A DNA stretch of 64,000 nt, taken from the NCBI GenBank assembly GCA_003142255.1, contig PLLO01000011.1, positions 310,001 to 374,000 of the forward strand, written 5' to 3'. The stretch's first letter is position 1. Every line of letters begins with the position of its first letter. This stretch comes from Bacteroidales bacterium (lineage in GTDB: Bacteria > Bacteroidota > Bacteroidia > Bacteroidales > VadinHA17). The position numbers were made by a program, and so were the translations under genes. The notes under the pieces were generated by a model that searched no databases, was not told the DNA's origin, and worked only from the letters and a program-made list of their open reading frames with translations. This document shows, in pieces, positions 28,842 through 38,734 of the stretch.

Positions 28842-29011
28842 TTTTCAAAATGAGGAGGCAAAGATTTATCACTACTGACCAACTAAAAGGTGAGATTCTT
28901 CGCTTCGCTCAGAATGACGAATATTTAGTGAGGTGGAGAGGAGATGGAGGTGGTTGGGAATACCCTTTTAAAACTATTTTTAGTACCTTTCACACCTGAT
29001 TCAGATTAATT
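28842..29011. other. Non-coding remainder of the phoU upstream gap, with a common repeat fragment
   Basis: The gap 28672-29011 holds the phoU promoter and PhoB box on its left. The right part contains GAGATTCTTCGCTTCGCTCA continuing to 28920, a phrase I recall as recurring between genes in many Bacteroidota genomes. No gene or convincing promoter for the downstream secreted protein was seen. Confidence 0.35.
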
Positions 29012-29701
29012 ATGAAATTTACATATTCAATCATCGCAGGATTCTTTTTATTGTTATCGGATTTATCTTTTTCCCAGACATTTATTCAGCCAAATTTCGG
29101 ACTGAAAAGTCATGAGACACTGGTAATCAACAAGGTGGAACTGACATCCACGGCTGCAACATTTTTCATGAGCATTGAGAACCGTATCGCGAACGGAAGC
29201 TTTTGCGCCGATAATAATATCTTCATTGTATATCCCGACGGAACCCGCAGCAAGCTGGTCTCTTCTGAAAATATACCAGTCTGTCCCGATACTCACAAAT
29301 TCAAAGAGCCGGGTGAGAAGCTCGGTTTTACCCTCACTTTTCCGCCTCTTAAACCGGGGACTGAATGGATAGACCTGATAGAAGATTGTTCCGATAATTG
29401 TTTTTCATTCTACGGCGTCACTCTCGACAATGACCTCAACAGGAAAATTGATGATGCTTTTTCACTTTCCGCGAATGATGAGCCGGTGAAAGCTATGATA
29501 AGCTTCATTGATATTACTGAAGCTGTCGATAAGAAAAACATTGGCATCGAGGGTTTCCTTTACATCAATATCATCAGGCTGGAAAAACAGAACGGCAACG
29601 AGGTGAAGGCTGCCCAGTGGTATAACAGGATGAAATCATCAGGAGCTCCCCGGCTCCGGCAGTATATAAAATACCTGAATGATCAGGGAATAAAGTATTA
29701 G
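29012..29701 (+). CDS. Secreted protein of unknown function
   Basis: A 229-residue protein with signal peptide MKFTYSIIAGFFLLLSDLSFSQ. I do not recognise the family. The first part is beta-rich (ETLVINKVELTSTAATFFMSIENR) and contains four cysteines in FCADN, VCPDTH, EDCSDNC, which may form disulfides outside the cytoplasm. The last 70 residues are helical and resemble a single TPR-like hairpin (EGFLYINIIRLEKQNGNEVKAAQWYNRMK). It is monocistronic and ends at a strong bidirectional terminator. Confidence 0.7.
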   Translation: MKFTYSIIAGFFLLLSDLSFSQTFIQPNFGLKSHETLVINKVELTSTAATFFMSIENRIANGSFCADNNIFIVYPDGTRSKLVSSENIPVCPDTHKFKEPGEKLGFTLTFPPLKPGTEWIDLIEDCSDNCFSFYGVTLDNDLNRKIDDAFSLSANDEPVKAMISFIDITEAVDKKNIGIEGFLYINIIRLEKQNGNEVKAAQWYNRMKSSGAPRLRQYIKYLNDQGIKY

Positions 29702-29708
29702 AACATAA

Positions 29709-29737
29709 AAAAAGGCTGATTTCAAATCAGCCTTTTT
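29709..29737. terminator. Bidirectional intrinsic terminator
   Basis: AAAAAGGCTGATTT and its exact complement AAATCAGCCTTTTT flank one base, giving a GC-containing stem with A and T runs on the two sides. It can end transcripts of both the secreted protein gene (+) and the FadL gene (-), which converge here. Confidence 0.88.
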
Positions 29738-29757
29738 CAAAAAATCAGGTTATAAAA

Positions 29758-31140
29758 CTATTTCCCGAAAGCGAAATCAAGTCCTATGCCAACAAGCCAT
29801 GTCTTCTTGTTGTACGATTCGGTCACCGGAACAGCAGGAGCAGCACCATTCCAGTAATGATTGAAACTCTTTGTACCTTCTTTGTAGAAAGTGTATTGTC
29901 CGCCAACGTTCAGGTCAATCATATCAGTAATTTGATAGCCAAATCCAGCGCCAAGAGAATTAGTGTTAGTGCTGAAACTCATATCACTTTGATAGTTGCT
30001 GTTAACGCCTGTCATCGTCGATGCCCAGCCTGCGCTTATTCTTAACTTTTCACTTAGCCCATATTCTGCACCGAGACCGAATTCTATAAAGTTTTTATCA
30101 ATCTGGTTTATATTAACATTGGGTTGACCGTCATAATCAACTTTTTTATCAAAGTAATAATTAAAACTGCCTGACAGAGTAAGCTTATTGAAAGGCTTGA
30201 AATCGACGCCAAGAGACAGAGCAGCCGGTAAATCAGCAATAGCCACTGAGTCCTGAATGAACATACCTGCAGATTTTCCGTCATTAACAGTTGTCTTAAG
30301 GTTCAGCTTCGTTTTAAACTCATACCTGAGAGAAAAATCGAACTTTTCGGATGGAGCAATGTTTACTGAAAGAATTGGTGTGAAACCTGTCCCTTTCATC
30401 ACTGCATCAGCTTCAGTATTTGATGTCATTGCAGCATAAACGGGCTGACCGATAGATGTAAAGAATGTGGGTGCTGAAATGAGGGCTGCTGTAGGATTAC
30501 CTGCATATAAAGGGTTTATCATAATGTCATTAATATGTCCTTTATAGGTATTTTTAGCACTTACTAACCTTGCCCCAACGGCTGCAGAAATCATATCGTT
30601 GAACGCATAGGATATGTTTGCCTGATAACCAAAGTACACTGAAGAACCCTGAAAGAAAATATCAGCTGAATATTTATTGGTTGTTAAACCCATTGCTGTC
30701 AGAGTAGGTAAAAGATCTGCAACTTTCATTTCAATAGATGGTAAACCAGTACTATACTTGGCGCCGCCGCCGCCGCCGATAGGATTAAATCCGGCTGAAA
30801 ATGCTATTTTCCCAGTTTTGTAGGCAACATAAACACCAGGATATATAGGTGCACTTACTTTACCGATATACTCAATCGGTTTGGTTCCTGAAAGAAATGT
30901 GTAATTGTTCCTTACAGTTTGTGTCTGTTGGATTGTCTGGTTGTTTATTGAAACATAGAAACCATTACCAAGCCTGGTCAAGCCTGCTGGATTGAAATAG
31001 ACAGCATCAATACCGGTAGAGGCATTGCGGTTTTGAAGACGTGTAAACATGGCGCTCTGGTTGTTGTTTGTAACCAGCCCGCCGGCTAACACACTACCGG
31101 AGATCAATGTCCCGGCAACAATCGTTAAAAGTTTTCTCAT
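29758..31140 (-). CDS. FadL/OmpP1-type outer-membrane transport protein
   Basis: A 460-residue barrel with signal peptide MRKLLTIVAGTLISGSVLAG. The N-terminal block NRNASTGIDAVYFNPAGLTRLGNGFYVSINNQ is the NPAxL motif of the FadL family, which imports hydrophobic molecules such as fatty acids or aromatics. Amphipathic strands and a final aromatic-ending strand (WLVGIGLDFAFGK) follow. The substrate cannot be read from sequence. A near-consensus promoter lies about 110 bp upstream. Confidence 0.88.
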   Translation of the reverse strand: MRKLLTIVAGTLISGSVLAGGLVTNNNQSAMFTRLQNRNASTGIDAVYFNPAGLTRLGNGFYVSINNQTIQQTQTVRNNYTFLSGTKPIEYIGKVSAPIYPGVYVAYKTGKIAFSAGFNPIGGGGGAKYSTGLPSIEMKVADLLPTLTAMGLTTNKYSADIFFQGSSVYFGYQANISYAFNDMISAAVGARLVSAKNTYKGHINDIMINPLYAGNPTAALISAPTFFTSIGQPVYAAMTSNTEADAVMKGTGFTPILSVNIAPSEKFDFSLRYEFKTKLNLKTTVNDGKSAGMFIQDSVAIADLPAALSLGVDFKPFNKLTLSGSFNYYFDKKVDYDGQPNVNINQIDKNFIEFGLGAEYGLSEKLRISAGWASTMTGVNSNYQSDMSFSTNTNSLGAGFGYQITDMIDLNVGGQYTFYKEGTKSFNHYWNGAAPAVPVTESYNKKTWLVGIGLDFAFGK

Positions 31141-31251
31141 AGATTAGTTTTTAAGTTTAAAATCGCGGGGCTACTTTCCTGTAAAAACAAAATTTCCCCT
31201 TTTCATTTATAAAAACATTGGTTTTAAGAACAATTCAATTGAAAACCGTTC

Positions 31252-31282
31252 CAAAAGTAAAAAATTATTTCATTCCACCAAA
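31252..31282 (-). promoter_or_regulatory. Consensus Bacteroidota promoter for the FadL gene
   Basis: On the minus strand TTTG (31279-31282), 19 nt, then TACTTTTG (31252-31259), a full match to TTTG-N19-TAnnTTTG. The leader would be about 105 nt. Confidence 0.65.
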
Positions 31283-31381
31283 TAAGTCTAAAATAGTATA
31301 TTGATTGTAAGTATATTGTGAACGCGGAGGAATATCATTCGAAAAAATTACTGAAATTAACTTTGGTGTAACGATTAAGAA

Positions 31382-31401
31382 GGCGTCGGGCGCCCGACGC
31401 C
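31382..31401. terminator. Perfect 20-bp GC palindrome after the GH remnant
   Basis: GGCGTCGGGCGCCCGACGCC is a perfect inverted repeat 3 bp beyond the stop of the truncated glycoside hydrolase. On the minus strand it is followed by TTCTT, a weak U-run. It may act as a terminator or 3' mRNA stabiliser. Confidence 0.45.
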
Positions 31402-31404
31402 AGT

Positions 31405-33792
31405 CTAATATGTTCCATGCATAATTTTAATATCTCCCATCAGTCCGTAATCTAGCAGTTGATAATCTTTCCCTGCCGGATAACTCTTTACGTTCCTGAA
31501 GTGCCATGGTGAAACAAGTCCGGGTGCCGGGTTATTGAAATGCGGTCCAAGGAGATTCTTGAGGCTCCCGATAACCTTAACGTCAATTCTATTTATGCCT
31601 GGTTTAATGAGTTGTGTAACATCGCTCTGGTATGGAGGAAAAGCAATAACAGTAGCCTGCTCACCATTGACTGTTAATTCAGCTACCGTACCTTTCCAGT
31701 TATCAAGGCTTACCAGGTAAGCCCCATCGGGATTTTCAATATTGAACTCTTTACTGTAAGTCACTCCCCATGAATAGAATGGCATTCCCTGTTCTTTCCA
31801 GCTTCCGGTTGTTAATTTATTAACAGTGGGTTCCAGAACCCACCCTTTTTCTACCGGCATTACGGAAAAGTCACCAACAATATAAACCGGTTCAATTTCA
31901 GCATTGACTTTCATAGGAGAGACATTCAGAGTAACGGTATTGTCTCCCTTCTTGACAAGATTTCCGATTCTGAAAACGCCGAACTCCCTGTCGAGCCACC
32001 ATTTTCCCTCTTCTGCCTTCACTTTATTTCCATTCACGGTAACTGTCCACAGGTAAGGCCGTTCGACAACTGCTTTGAAACCCGAAAAATCGAAATTGCC
32101 TTTTATATTGAAATGATATGTGGCTGTAAACCCGGTATTTATACCAAATGTATCACGATCCACCGTTTGGGTTTTAAATTGAACGGATGTATTCCACGGA
32201 TTCCCGTTTTTGAAGCCATAGTACTTGTAAACCTTATCAGCTGCATTGTAATTGTGCAAATCCGGCGTGGTTTCGTTTCCTAATGCAAGATCGCAGAATT
32301 CTATTGGCAGTACATTCAAAGAATCTTGACAGACTTTCATTGAAGAAGGGGTGATGATCGTGTCCTGAATAGCCGGTCCGAGTTTTGCCATCATTAGCTC
32401 CAGTTCCGTTTTTTGGATATAAAGTAACAGACTTCCTGCAGGAGGAATTGAATAGGGGACAGTTATAACGCCGTTTCCAGGGTTATATGGATCATAATCA
32501 CAACCGTTGATCTCACCAGTCAGAGTGTTTAATTCTAATACGTTCTGGCCTTTAACTCTTAGTGCACCCGTTACTGTATCGGTCATACTCGAGTTGACCA
32601 GGAAAAGAACCTGTCCATCGGCAAGCACCCTTCTCTGGTGATAAAGATTTCCTCCTGAAAATTTAGAGAAGATAATCTCGGGGCCGGTGAAATATTTTGA
32701 AATTATTTCTGAATTCAGGGCAGTCAAAGAATGGATCTTTTCGGTATTCCTTGCAAAGAAATTAATTAATTGCCTGTTCTCTGATCCATCGATAAGCGAG
32801 GGTGCTGAGAATGTAACCAGGGTTCCTCCTGCTGCTACAAACTTCTTCAGCAGCTTAAAAGTAGAAAGATCGAGGTTCTCCATCATCGGTGGAAGAACGA
32901 CTGTCGAATAAGCGCACTGACCCACAATCATTTTCCCCTTGATGACCGATCCCCTGTCTTTCATAATATTTTCTGATCCAAGATCATATTCGACCTGGCT
33001 CTTCTCGAGTTTTGTTATGAAGTCCTGAAAGGTTTGTCCTATCTCGCCTGACCTTTTGTTGCTCTTTACATAAGAATCATATAACCATGAAGATGTGGTG
33101 GGTTCCAGTATGAGTATGTCATTTACCTGTCTTCCTGACGACAGTGCCATAGAGAGCCTTGCATAGTGTTCGTTTAAATATTTGTAGTCATTCCACCATG
33201 GCTCATGGTAAGTGAAGGTTAGAGGGTAATCGTATTTTCTGGCGCCTGCAAGTGTTATATGTGCCAGGTGCTGGTTCATAAGGTTAACACCAAGGGCATA
33301 TTCCCAGTCACCGAGCCTCTTCATTTCAGCGAATGTAAGTTCCCATCCTGATCCTCCATATGTTTCGCTCAGCTTTCTTTGCCTTCCGCTCTGGTTTGCG
33401 ACGCTTGCCAGTTCTTTTACCGACCTTATATTTCCGAATTGAGCATAAACCGAAGAATCGTTGAACTGGTTGAAAAGCATGTCGATGGCAGGTTGCTGAT
33501 GCCAGGCATACATTGCCATGTTATCGCCTCCAGATCTCATGCTGGGCCACGCGTGTTCCCAGTAATGGCCTGTGAATTTAAGTCCGTTCTCCTCGCAGTA
33601 TTTGTACCATGGCTTCGACCACCGGTCAATAAACAGCTGAAGCAGTGTCTGGGTATAGTTATGCCTTACCATTTTCCAGTCACCAACCTCTTCATACAAA
33701 GAAGGAAGCTGTGTCTCCAGGTCATAATGCCATTGTTTTCTGAATAGTTCAAACAGATCAAGTGTCCAGCGGATGCCTCCAGGAGAATTACT
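31405..33792 (-). pseudogene. 5'-truncated large glycoside hydrolase (GH106-like)
   Basis: The frame is open for 795 codons from 33792, preceded by TAG at 33793-33795. Homology-like sequence runs to the stop: GGIRWTLDLFELFRKQWHYDLE precedes the first possible starts (TTG 33697-33699 or later ATG). The retained part holds TIM-barrel-like blocks (FTGHYWEHAWPSMRSGGDN, TYGGSGWELTFAEMKRLGDW, HITLAGARKYDYPLTFTYHEPWW), a GATase-like domain (AAGGTLVTFSAP) and a C-terminal jelly roll. Full-length relatives have a signal peptide and a few hundred further N-terminal residues. These are absent, since the TonB receptor gene ends 104 bp upstream. Probably non-functional. The GH family call is tentative. 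Confidence 0.68.
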
Positions 33793-33896
33793 CTAAATAT
33801 TAAAACTAGGATTTTGAATTAAGGTTGAACGATTTCATAGTAAGTTATCTTTAAACATAAGTCTGAAAGATTCTCGTGCTCACGGAAACCTGAATA

Positions 33897-36125
33897 TTAA
33901 AATTTTCCAGAAAGCCTCAGGCTGAAATTCCTCTGTGGCTGAATATCGCCCGGGCGGCCCATATATTCTGTGTTTGTTAAATTTTTGGCAGCTAATGAAA
34001 TGGTAAATTTTTCATTAAGCTTATACCCAAGATTCGCATCGACCATTGCATATCCGGTATTATGTCCCTGCCAGTATTTATTGAACCCCTGGAGAATGTT
34101 TGTTGTAAGAAATACTTCATCGATATTAAGGACTTTAGACCTGGCATATAAATTTAATCCCAGGTCAATTTTCTTCCACATGGTTTTTACTGAAAGAACC
34201 GCAGAATGTTTTCTCCTGTATTTAAGATATGTATCGGTGTTTTTATTAGTCATGGTATTAAATTCCACAGGGTAGGTGAATGTGTAGCCGCCGGAAATAA
34301 GAGTTTTAAATTCACCGAATGACCTGGCTAATGAGAACTCAAGTTCCGAACCGTAAACTCTTGATTGTTCAACGTTTGTCGCCCTAAAACCTGTTCCACC
34401 GGCGTCAGGGTAGTTTGCGAACTGAAATTCGATCATATCTTTATTCTGAAGAAAAAAGAACGAAAGATCTGCTTCGCCGGTTATTTTACCGAACATCAGA
34501 CCCTGTTTTACACCTGCTTCGGTGCTCCATCCCGATTCCGGCATGATATCGGGATTGGGAATGATTTTTATTGATCCAAGGGTAGTAGATGCAAATTTCT
34601 CTGCAATCGAGGGATAACGATATCCTTGTCCGAATGATGCCCTGATAAATGTATATTCGGCTGCCTGCCAGTTTACTCCGGCTCTGAATACAGGTACGAT
34701 CTTTTCATGTATGCTATCGAGAGAATAACTTTCAACCCGTACGCCTGCAACCGCTTTCAGTCGTTCAAAAGGCTTCACCTCAGCCTGCGTGAAGCAGGCC
34801 AGGTTAAGAGCATTATGATCGCCAAAAAAGTTTGATTTTACAGTGCTGTAGTTTTCTGATAATCCGCCGGTAATATCTATAAAGTCAGCCAGGTGATACC
34901 ATAGCTGGTACTCAGAATAAACCGATAATGCATTGCTGTTATTCTGTACACTCGCAGGGAGCCTGTTTACAGATGATTGTACCCTCATGCGCAGGTCGTG
35001 CCGGTACCTGTCGTTCTTTCTGTACGATATAAAAGGATCGAATGCGAGGAATGTGCCATGAAACTCTTTGGCAGTTGATGGTGATTGTTTTAGTGCTCCC
35101 GAGTCGGCATCCTCCCACAGGACAAAGTCCCTCTTGACATTTAATCCTGTCGAAATATTTAACCCGTAGTTGAGCCCTTCAATTTTACCATTGAAATGCT
35201 TTATTTTTAGGTTTACGCGTTCAAGAAGTTCATCGTTAAGCTTTCTATACCCCTCGTCCATCAACACGCTGGCACTTAATCCGATATCTGTCTTCCCGAA
35301 CTTCTGTAAGAATGAGAAAGAAGCACTTGAGAATTTTGTCGGTGTACTGGACCATATCCAGTTCTTATTCCGTGGCTTTCCGTAAAATCCTGCTTCTGTA
35401 AAAAACTGGACCGAAGGGACATTTGTCGCGTCAGCTGTGCGGAAATTAATCACTCCGTTAAGAGCCGATGACCCGTAAAGAACAGATGAAGCCCCTTTTA
35501 TTATCTCAACCTGCGAGAGATTTTCAAGCGGAAGAAACTGCCACTTAATACTTCCGGCATCAGCCGCGATCATCGGCAATCCGTCAATTAATGCAAGAAC
35601 CCTGCTGCCGGCGCCATAGCTGAATCCGCTTCCGCCTCTCACCGATGCCTGTCCGTCCATGACCTCTATTCCGGGTGTAGTGTTTATGAGCTCCTGCGCA
35701 TCAGTTATGTGATTATCGGAGAGGAAGCTGGTTTTAATGATATCCATCGAAACGCTAAGCTCAGCAACCTTCTGTTCAGTTTTATTGGCGCTGACCACGA
35801 TCTGATCAATTTCGCGGAGGCTCGTTTCAAGAAGGACGTTATATTCAGTGACCTCTGATTCCTTTACGTTAACTTCTTTATTAACAGATTCGTATCCGAC
35901 AAACTGAAAGGCTACCAGTAATTTCCCGGCAGATGCATTAAACTGGTATGTTCCATCAGACCCGGTTGTGGTTCCCAGGTTTTTGCCATATATTACATAG
36001 ACGCCTGAAAGCGGTTCACCTGTTTTGCTGTCCGATACCTTTCCCTTTACAGTACCATCGGGGACGGAGCCAGACAAACCAACGCTCAGAAGAATTCCGA
36101 GTGAGGTAATTATCTGGCGTATCAT
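33897..36125 (-). CDS. TonB-dependent outer-membrane receptor with CarboxypepD_reg-like domain
   Basis: A 742-residue receptor: signal peptide (about 1-20), a CarboxypepD_reg-like domain (KGKVSDSKTGEPLSGVYVIYGKNLGTTTGSDGTYQF), a plug (DAQELINTTPGIEVMDGQASVRGGSGFSYGAGSRVLALIDGLPM), then a barrel with FGQGYRYPSIAEKFA and a C-terminal strand ending RNFSLRLSGKF. It is shorter than SusC proteins (about 1000 residues) and has no SusD partner, so it resembles vitamin, metal or siderophore receptors of the BtuB/CirA type. Its start overlaps the end of the upstream lipoprotein gene by 4 bp (ATGA), indicating translational coupling. Confidence 0.92.
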   Translation of the reverse strand: MIRQIITSLGILLSVGLSGSVPDGTVKGKVSDSKTGEPLSGVYVIYGKNLGTTTGSDGTYQFNASAGKLLVAFQFVGYESVNKEVNVKESEVTEYNVLLETSLREIDQIVVSANKTEQKVAELSVSMDIIKTSFLSDNHITDAQELINTTPGIEVMDGQASVRGGSGFSYGAGSRVLALIDGLPMIAADAGSIKWQFLPLENLSQVEIIKGASSVLYGSSALNGVINFRTADATNVPSVQFFTEAGFYGKPRNKNWIWSSTPTKFSSASFSFLQKFGKTDIGLSASVLMDEGYRKLNDELLERVNLKIKHFNGKIEGLNYGLNISTGLNVKRDFVLWEDADSGALKQSPSTAKEFHGTFLAFDPFISYRKNDRYRHDLRMRVQSSVNRLPASVQNNSNALSVYSEYQLWYHLADFIDITGGLSENYSTVKSNFFGDHNALNLACFTQAEVKPFERLKAVAGVRVESYSLDSIHEKIVPVFRAGVNWQAAEYTFIRASFGQGYRYPSIAEKFASTTLGSIKIIPNPDIMPESGWSTEAGVKQGLMFGKITGEADLSFFFLQNKDMIEFQFANYPDAGGTGFRATNVEQSRVYGSELEFSLARSFGEFKTLISGGYTFTYPVEFNTMTNKNTDTYLKYRRKHSAVLSVKTMWKKIDLGLNLYARSKVLNIDEVFLTTNILQGFNKYWQGHNTGYAMVDANLGYKLNEKFTISLAAKNLTNTEYMGRPGDIQPQRNFSLRLSGKF

Positions 36126-36529
36126 TTGGCCTTGAATGTCATTCTTATATTAATAGGCTCAAGGGTATTTTTGTCAGGTACGACAGTAGTTATCTTCAGT
36201 GAGGTTATTTTAAGTTCGACAATATCACAGACAATCGGAAGAGGCATGGAATCAGTAACTATTGTAATTTCAGTTTCAGCCGGGTTAAATCTCCACAGGC
36301 CGGTATAGGACCCGAAAGTCCCTGTGCCATCCTCCCTGAATTCAGCATCACCCTTGAATTTTTCAAGCAATCCGCCTGGTCCGCTGGCATCCAGCTTATT
36401 TGCCAGCAAGCTGTCAGCTGTCCAGACTGGTGTCGTTAAAAGCTTGAATTTCTCAGATTTCTCTTGTTTGCTGCAGGCAAAAACAAAGAGGGAAAACAAG
36501 ATTATGAAAGACAAAAAGAGCTTTTTCAT
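36122..36529 (-). CDS. Small lipoprotein coupled to the TonB receptor
   Basis: A 135-residue lipoprotein with lipobox FVFACSK (Cys about 19). The body is predicted beta-rich (GDAEFREDGTGTFGSYTGLWRFNPAETEITIVTD), similar in pattern to small lipocalin-like proteins of this phylum. Its stop overlaps the receptor start by 4 bp. It may help deliver or hold the receptor ligand at the surface. No ligand can be inferred. Confidence 0.75.
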   Translation of the reverse strand: MKKLFLSFIILFSLFVFACSKQEKSEKFKLLTTPVWTADSLLANKLDASGPGGLLEKFKGDAEFREDGTGTFGSYTGLWRFNPAETEITIVTDSMPLPIVCDIVELKITSLKITTVVPDKNTLEPINIRMTFKAK

Positions 36530-36665
36530 GTCATTCAGATATTAAGTGTACAAAATATATTTAATAAACGTAGCGATTCAGATATTCACATCTTAACCTT
36601 ACCAAAGTTAGGAAAACTATTTTATAACACCCTAATACACTAACACCGTAGCACCTTAACGTGCC

Positions 36666-37460
36666 TTACTTCAGCTCCTTAATCTTTATATTCTTATAAA
36701 AGACCTGATTCCCATGATCCTGCAGAAGGATCCTGCCATCCTGGACCTCACCGAAATGCGGGGAATCCTTGAACTTGCTGGTTGCGACAAGTGCTCTCCA
36801 TGCATCATTTCCTCTTTCATATTCAACTGTAAGCTTGCCGTTGAGCCAGTGCTGAATTTTATTTCCCCTGACAATTATTTCTGCCCTGTTCCAGTTATTG
36901 GCGCCATTATCTATCTTATCTTTTTTCGGAGGTATGAGGTCATAAAGGCCTGAAAGGGTCCGGTCTCCGTCCTTCCCAAGTTTTGCATCGGGATGAAGCT
37001 TGTCGTCAAGCACCTGGTATTCACATCCTATACCGGCCAGTGAGCCGTTACTTGATTCTATATCAACGAAATACTTGATTCCGCTATTTGCGCCCGGCGT
37101 ATACTTGAAGTCGGCGACAAGATCAAAGTTCCTGTAAGTTTTAACGGTGACAATATCGCCGCCGCCACCCTTAGTTTTTGTTGCAGGGCTGACTGAAAGA
37201 ACGCCATCCTTTATTTCCCATCCGCTCTCAGGAAATTTCTTTGTTTTCGGGTTCATCCATCCATTTGACGATTTACCATCGAACAACAGATTCCATCCTT
37301 GATTCTTTTCTTTTACGGAAAGTGTGTTATCAGGAATGGTGACAGGTTTTGCCTGTTTGATTTTAATGTCTTTATTCATATTCTGTTGCTGACCGCTTAC
37401 CTGACCGGCCATAACCGGCAACAGCATCAATACTGCGAAATTCATAAATAGTTTTTTCAT
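36666..37460 (-). CDS. DUF1080 (3-keto-disaccharide hydrolase-type) secreted protein
   Basis: A 264-residue exported protein with signal peptide (MKKLFMNFAVLMLLPVMAGQVSGQ). The DUF1080 concanavalin-like fold is recognisable from NQGWNLLFDGKSSNGWMNPKT, ESGWEIKDGVLSVSP, FDLVADFKYTPGANSGIKYFVD, IGCEYQVLDD, WNRAEIIVRGNKIQHWLNGKL and the ending GRILLQDHGNQVFYKNIKIKEL. Some family members cleave 3-keto-glycosides and others may only bind carbohydrate. It lies 32 bp downstream of the GH43 gene and is likely co-transcribed with it. Confidence 0.9.
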   Translation of the reverse strand: MKKLFMNFAVLMLLPVMAGQVSGQQQNMNKDIKIKQAKPVTIPDNTLSVKEKNQGWNLLFDGKSSNGWMNPKTKKFPESGWEIKDGVLSVSPATKTKGGGGDIVTVKTYRNFDLVADFKYTPGANSGIKYFVDIESSNGSLAGIGCEYQVLDDKLHPDAKLGKDGDRTLSGLYDLIPPKKDKIDNGANNWNRAEIIVRGNKIQHWLNGKLTVEYERGNDAWRALVATSKFKDSPHFGEVQDGRILLQDHGNQVFYKNIKIKELK

Positions 37461-37492
37461 ATTCTTTTTATTAAAAGTTCAATTTAATTTAT

Positions 37493-38626
37493 CTATTTCA
37501 ACATCTTAATATCCAGTTCATTATGCCATTTTATCATCGGCAGTCCGTTCTCCCATTCAATCGGCAGCCATATATGCCGGCTGTCGGCAAGGTTTTGAGG
37601 CGTCCACCTGTCGGCCATAAAGATAAAAATATTTTTTTTTCCTGCCGGCTGAAGTACAAAAGTGCTTTGAGAGCCGAAAGTGACCTTGTTTTCTTCTTCG
37701 GTTCCGCGGCATGGATTGCCGACAGCTTTCCATTCGCCGGCAAGCTTATCGGCTGTCGCTAGTCTGCAGGGGTTAGGCCTCCATCCTGTTGTTCCTGAAG
37801 TGAACATGAAGTATTTTCCCCGGGCAAAGAAAAGCGCAGGAGCTTCGTTCGAATCTCCGGGAAGGACGCGATAATATTTCCCCGTAAAATCAAGGTAATC
37901 ATCAGTCAGTTCCGAGAAATGCAGTGTCATATTCTCCTCCGCAGAATGAATATGCCATGCCTTCCCGTCCCTGTCGACAAACAGGTTCATATCCCTGGCC
38001 ATCTGGCCGCCGGCGAAGTCGCGCCTGACAAACAACCCGTCCCTGACGGCCTGCTTCCATTCCTCTGTCCAGCTTTTAAGATCGCCATCTTTCACCGATG
38101 CATTCTTCTGCTCTTCGGTAAAATTGACAGGCCATATCCCTGCATTTGGGCGAAGGCTCCTGATGTACTTATATGGGCCTGTAACATAATCGCTTACAGC
38201 AACCCCGGTCATTGCAGCCTTATATCCTTGTCCCTTCAGTTCGTGGTGAAACCACATTACAAACTTTCCGGTCTTCTTATTGAACAGCACTTTAGGTCTT
38301 TCGATCACGCAACCAGGCTGAAGGAGACTGGCAGTATCATTTATCACTCTGAGTGCAAGACCCTCATTTTTCCAGTTAATGAGATCCTTCGATGAATAAC
38401 AGCCAACACCGTAATTTGTCCTGTCTTTCTCAGTACGCGGAAGTCTCGATTCTCCAAACCAGTACCAGGTTCCTTTGTAATTAATTATGCCTCCGCCATG
38501 GGCATTGATATGATTCCCTTCATTATCGGGCCAAACCTCTCCGGGCTTTATAAGTGTATTTGGCTTCTGGCAAAGGCCTATAAGCGATATTGAAGCAAAC
38601 GTGAAAATCAGAAGACCTTTTTTCAT
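37493..38626 (-). CDS. Glycoside hydrolase family 43 protein
   Basis: A 377-residue exported five-bladed propeller enzyme with signal peptide (about 1-19). Blocks are INAHGGGIINYKGTWYWFGESR, VGCYSSKDLINWKNEGLAL, CVIERPKVLFNKKTGKFVMWFHHE, DMNLFVDRDGKAWHIHSAEENMTLHFSELTDDYL and EAPALFFARGKYFMFTSGTTGW. The candidate general acid is the Glu of NEAPAL and a Glu/Asp pair lies in the earlier blades. GH43 enzymes remove arabinose, xylose or galactose; an activity on RG-I side chains is inferred from context. Heads the GH43-DUF1080 pair. Confidence 0.85.
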   Translation of the reverse strand: MKKGLLIFTFASISLIGLCQKPNTLIKPGEVWPDNEGNHINAHGGGIINYKGTWYWFGESRLPRTEKDRTNYGVGCYSSKDLINWKNEGLALRVINDTASLLQPGCVIERPKVLFNKKTGKFVMWFHHELKGQGYKAAMTGVAVSDYVTGPYKYIRSLRPNAGIWPVNFTEEQKNASVKDGDLKSWTEEWKQAVRDGLFVRRDFAGGQMARDMNLFVDRDGKAWHIHSAEENMTLHFSELTDDYLDFTGKYYRVLPGDSNEAPALFFARGKYFMFTSGTTGWRPNPCRLATADKLAGEWKAVGNPCRGTEEENKVTFGSQSTFVLQPAGKKNIFIFMADRWTPQNLADSRHIWLPIEWENGLPMIKWHNELDIKMLK

Positions 38627-38734
38627 AATTCTGTTAATTGACGTATCAAAATTAGAAGGTGAAAAGATATAGTTTTTTTTGATGTCTTTAATTTACTACG
38701 GAGGTACATCGTGTTCAATATAGTTAAACAAGGA

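Noticed and set aside
28892-28920. GAGATTCTTCGCTTCGCTCA phrase as a regulatory site
   Set aside because: It looks like a common dispersed intergenic phrase and has no fixed position relative to a promoter.
33697-33699. TTG at 33699 as a genuine start of the large glycoside hydrolase
   Set aside because: Sequence that reads like the same enzyme continues for about 31 codons upstream and no signal peptide follows the TTG, so a truncated gene is more likely.
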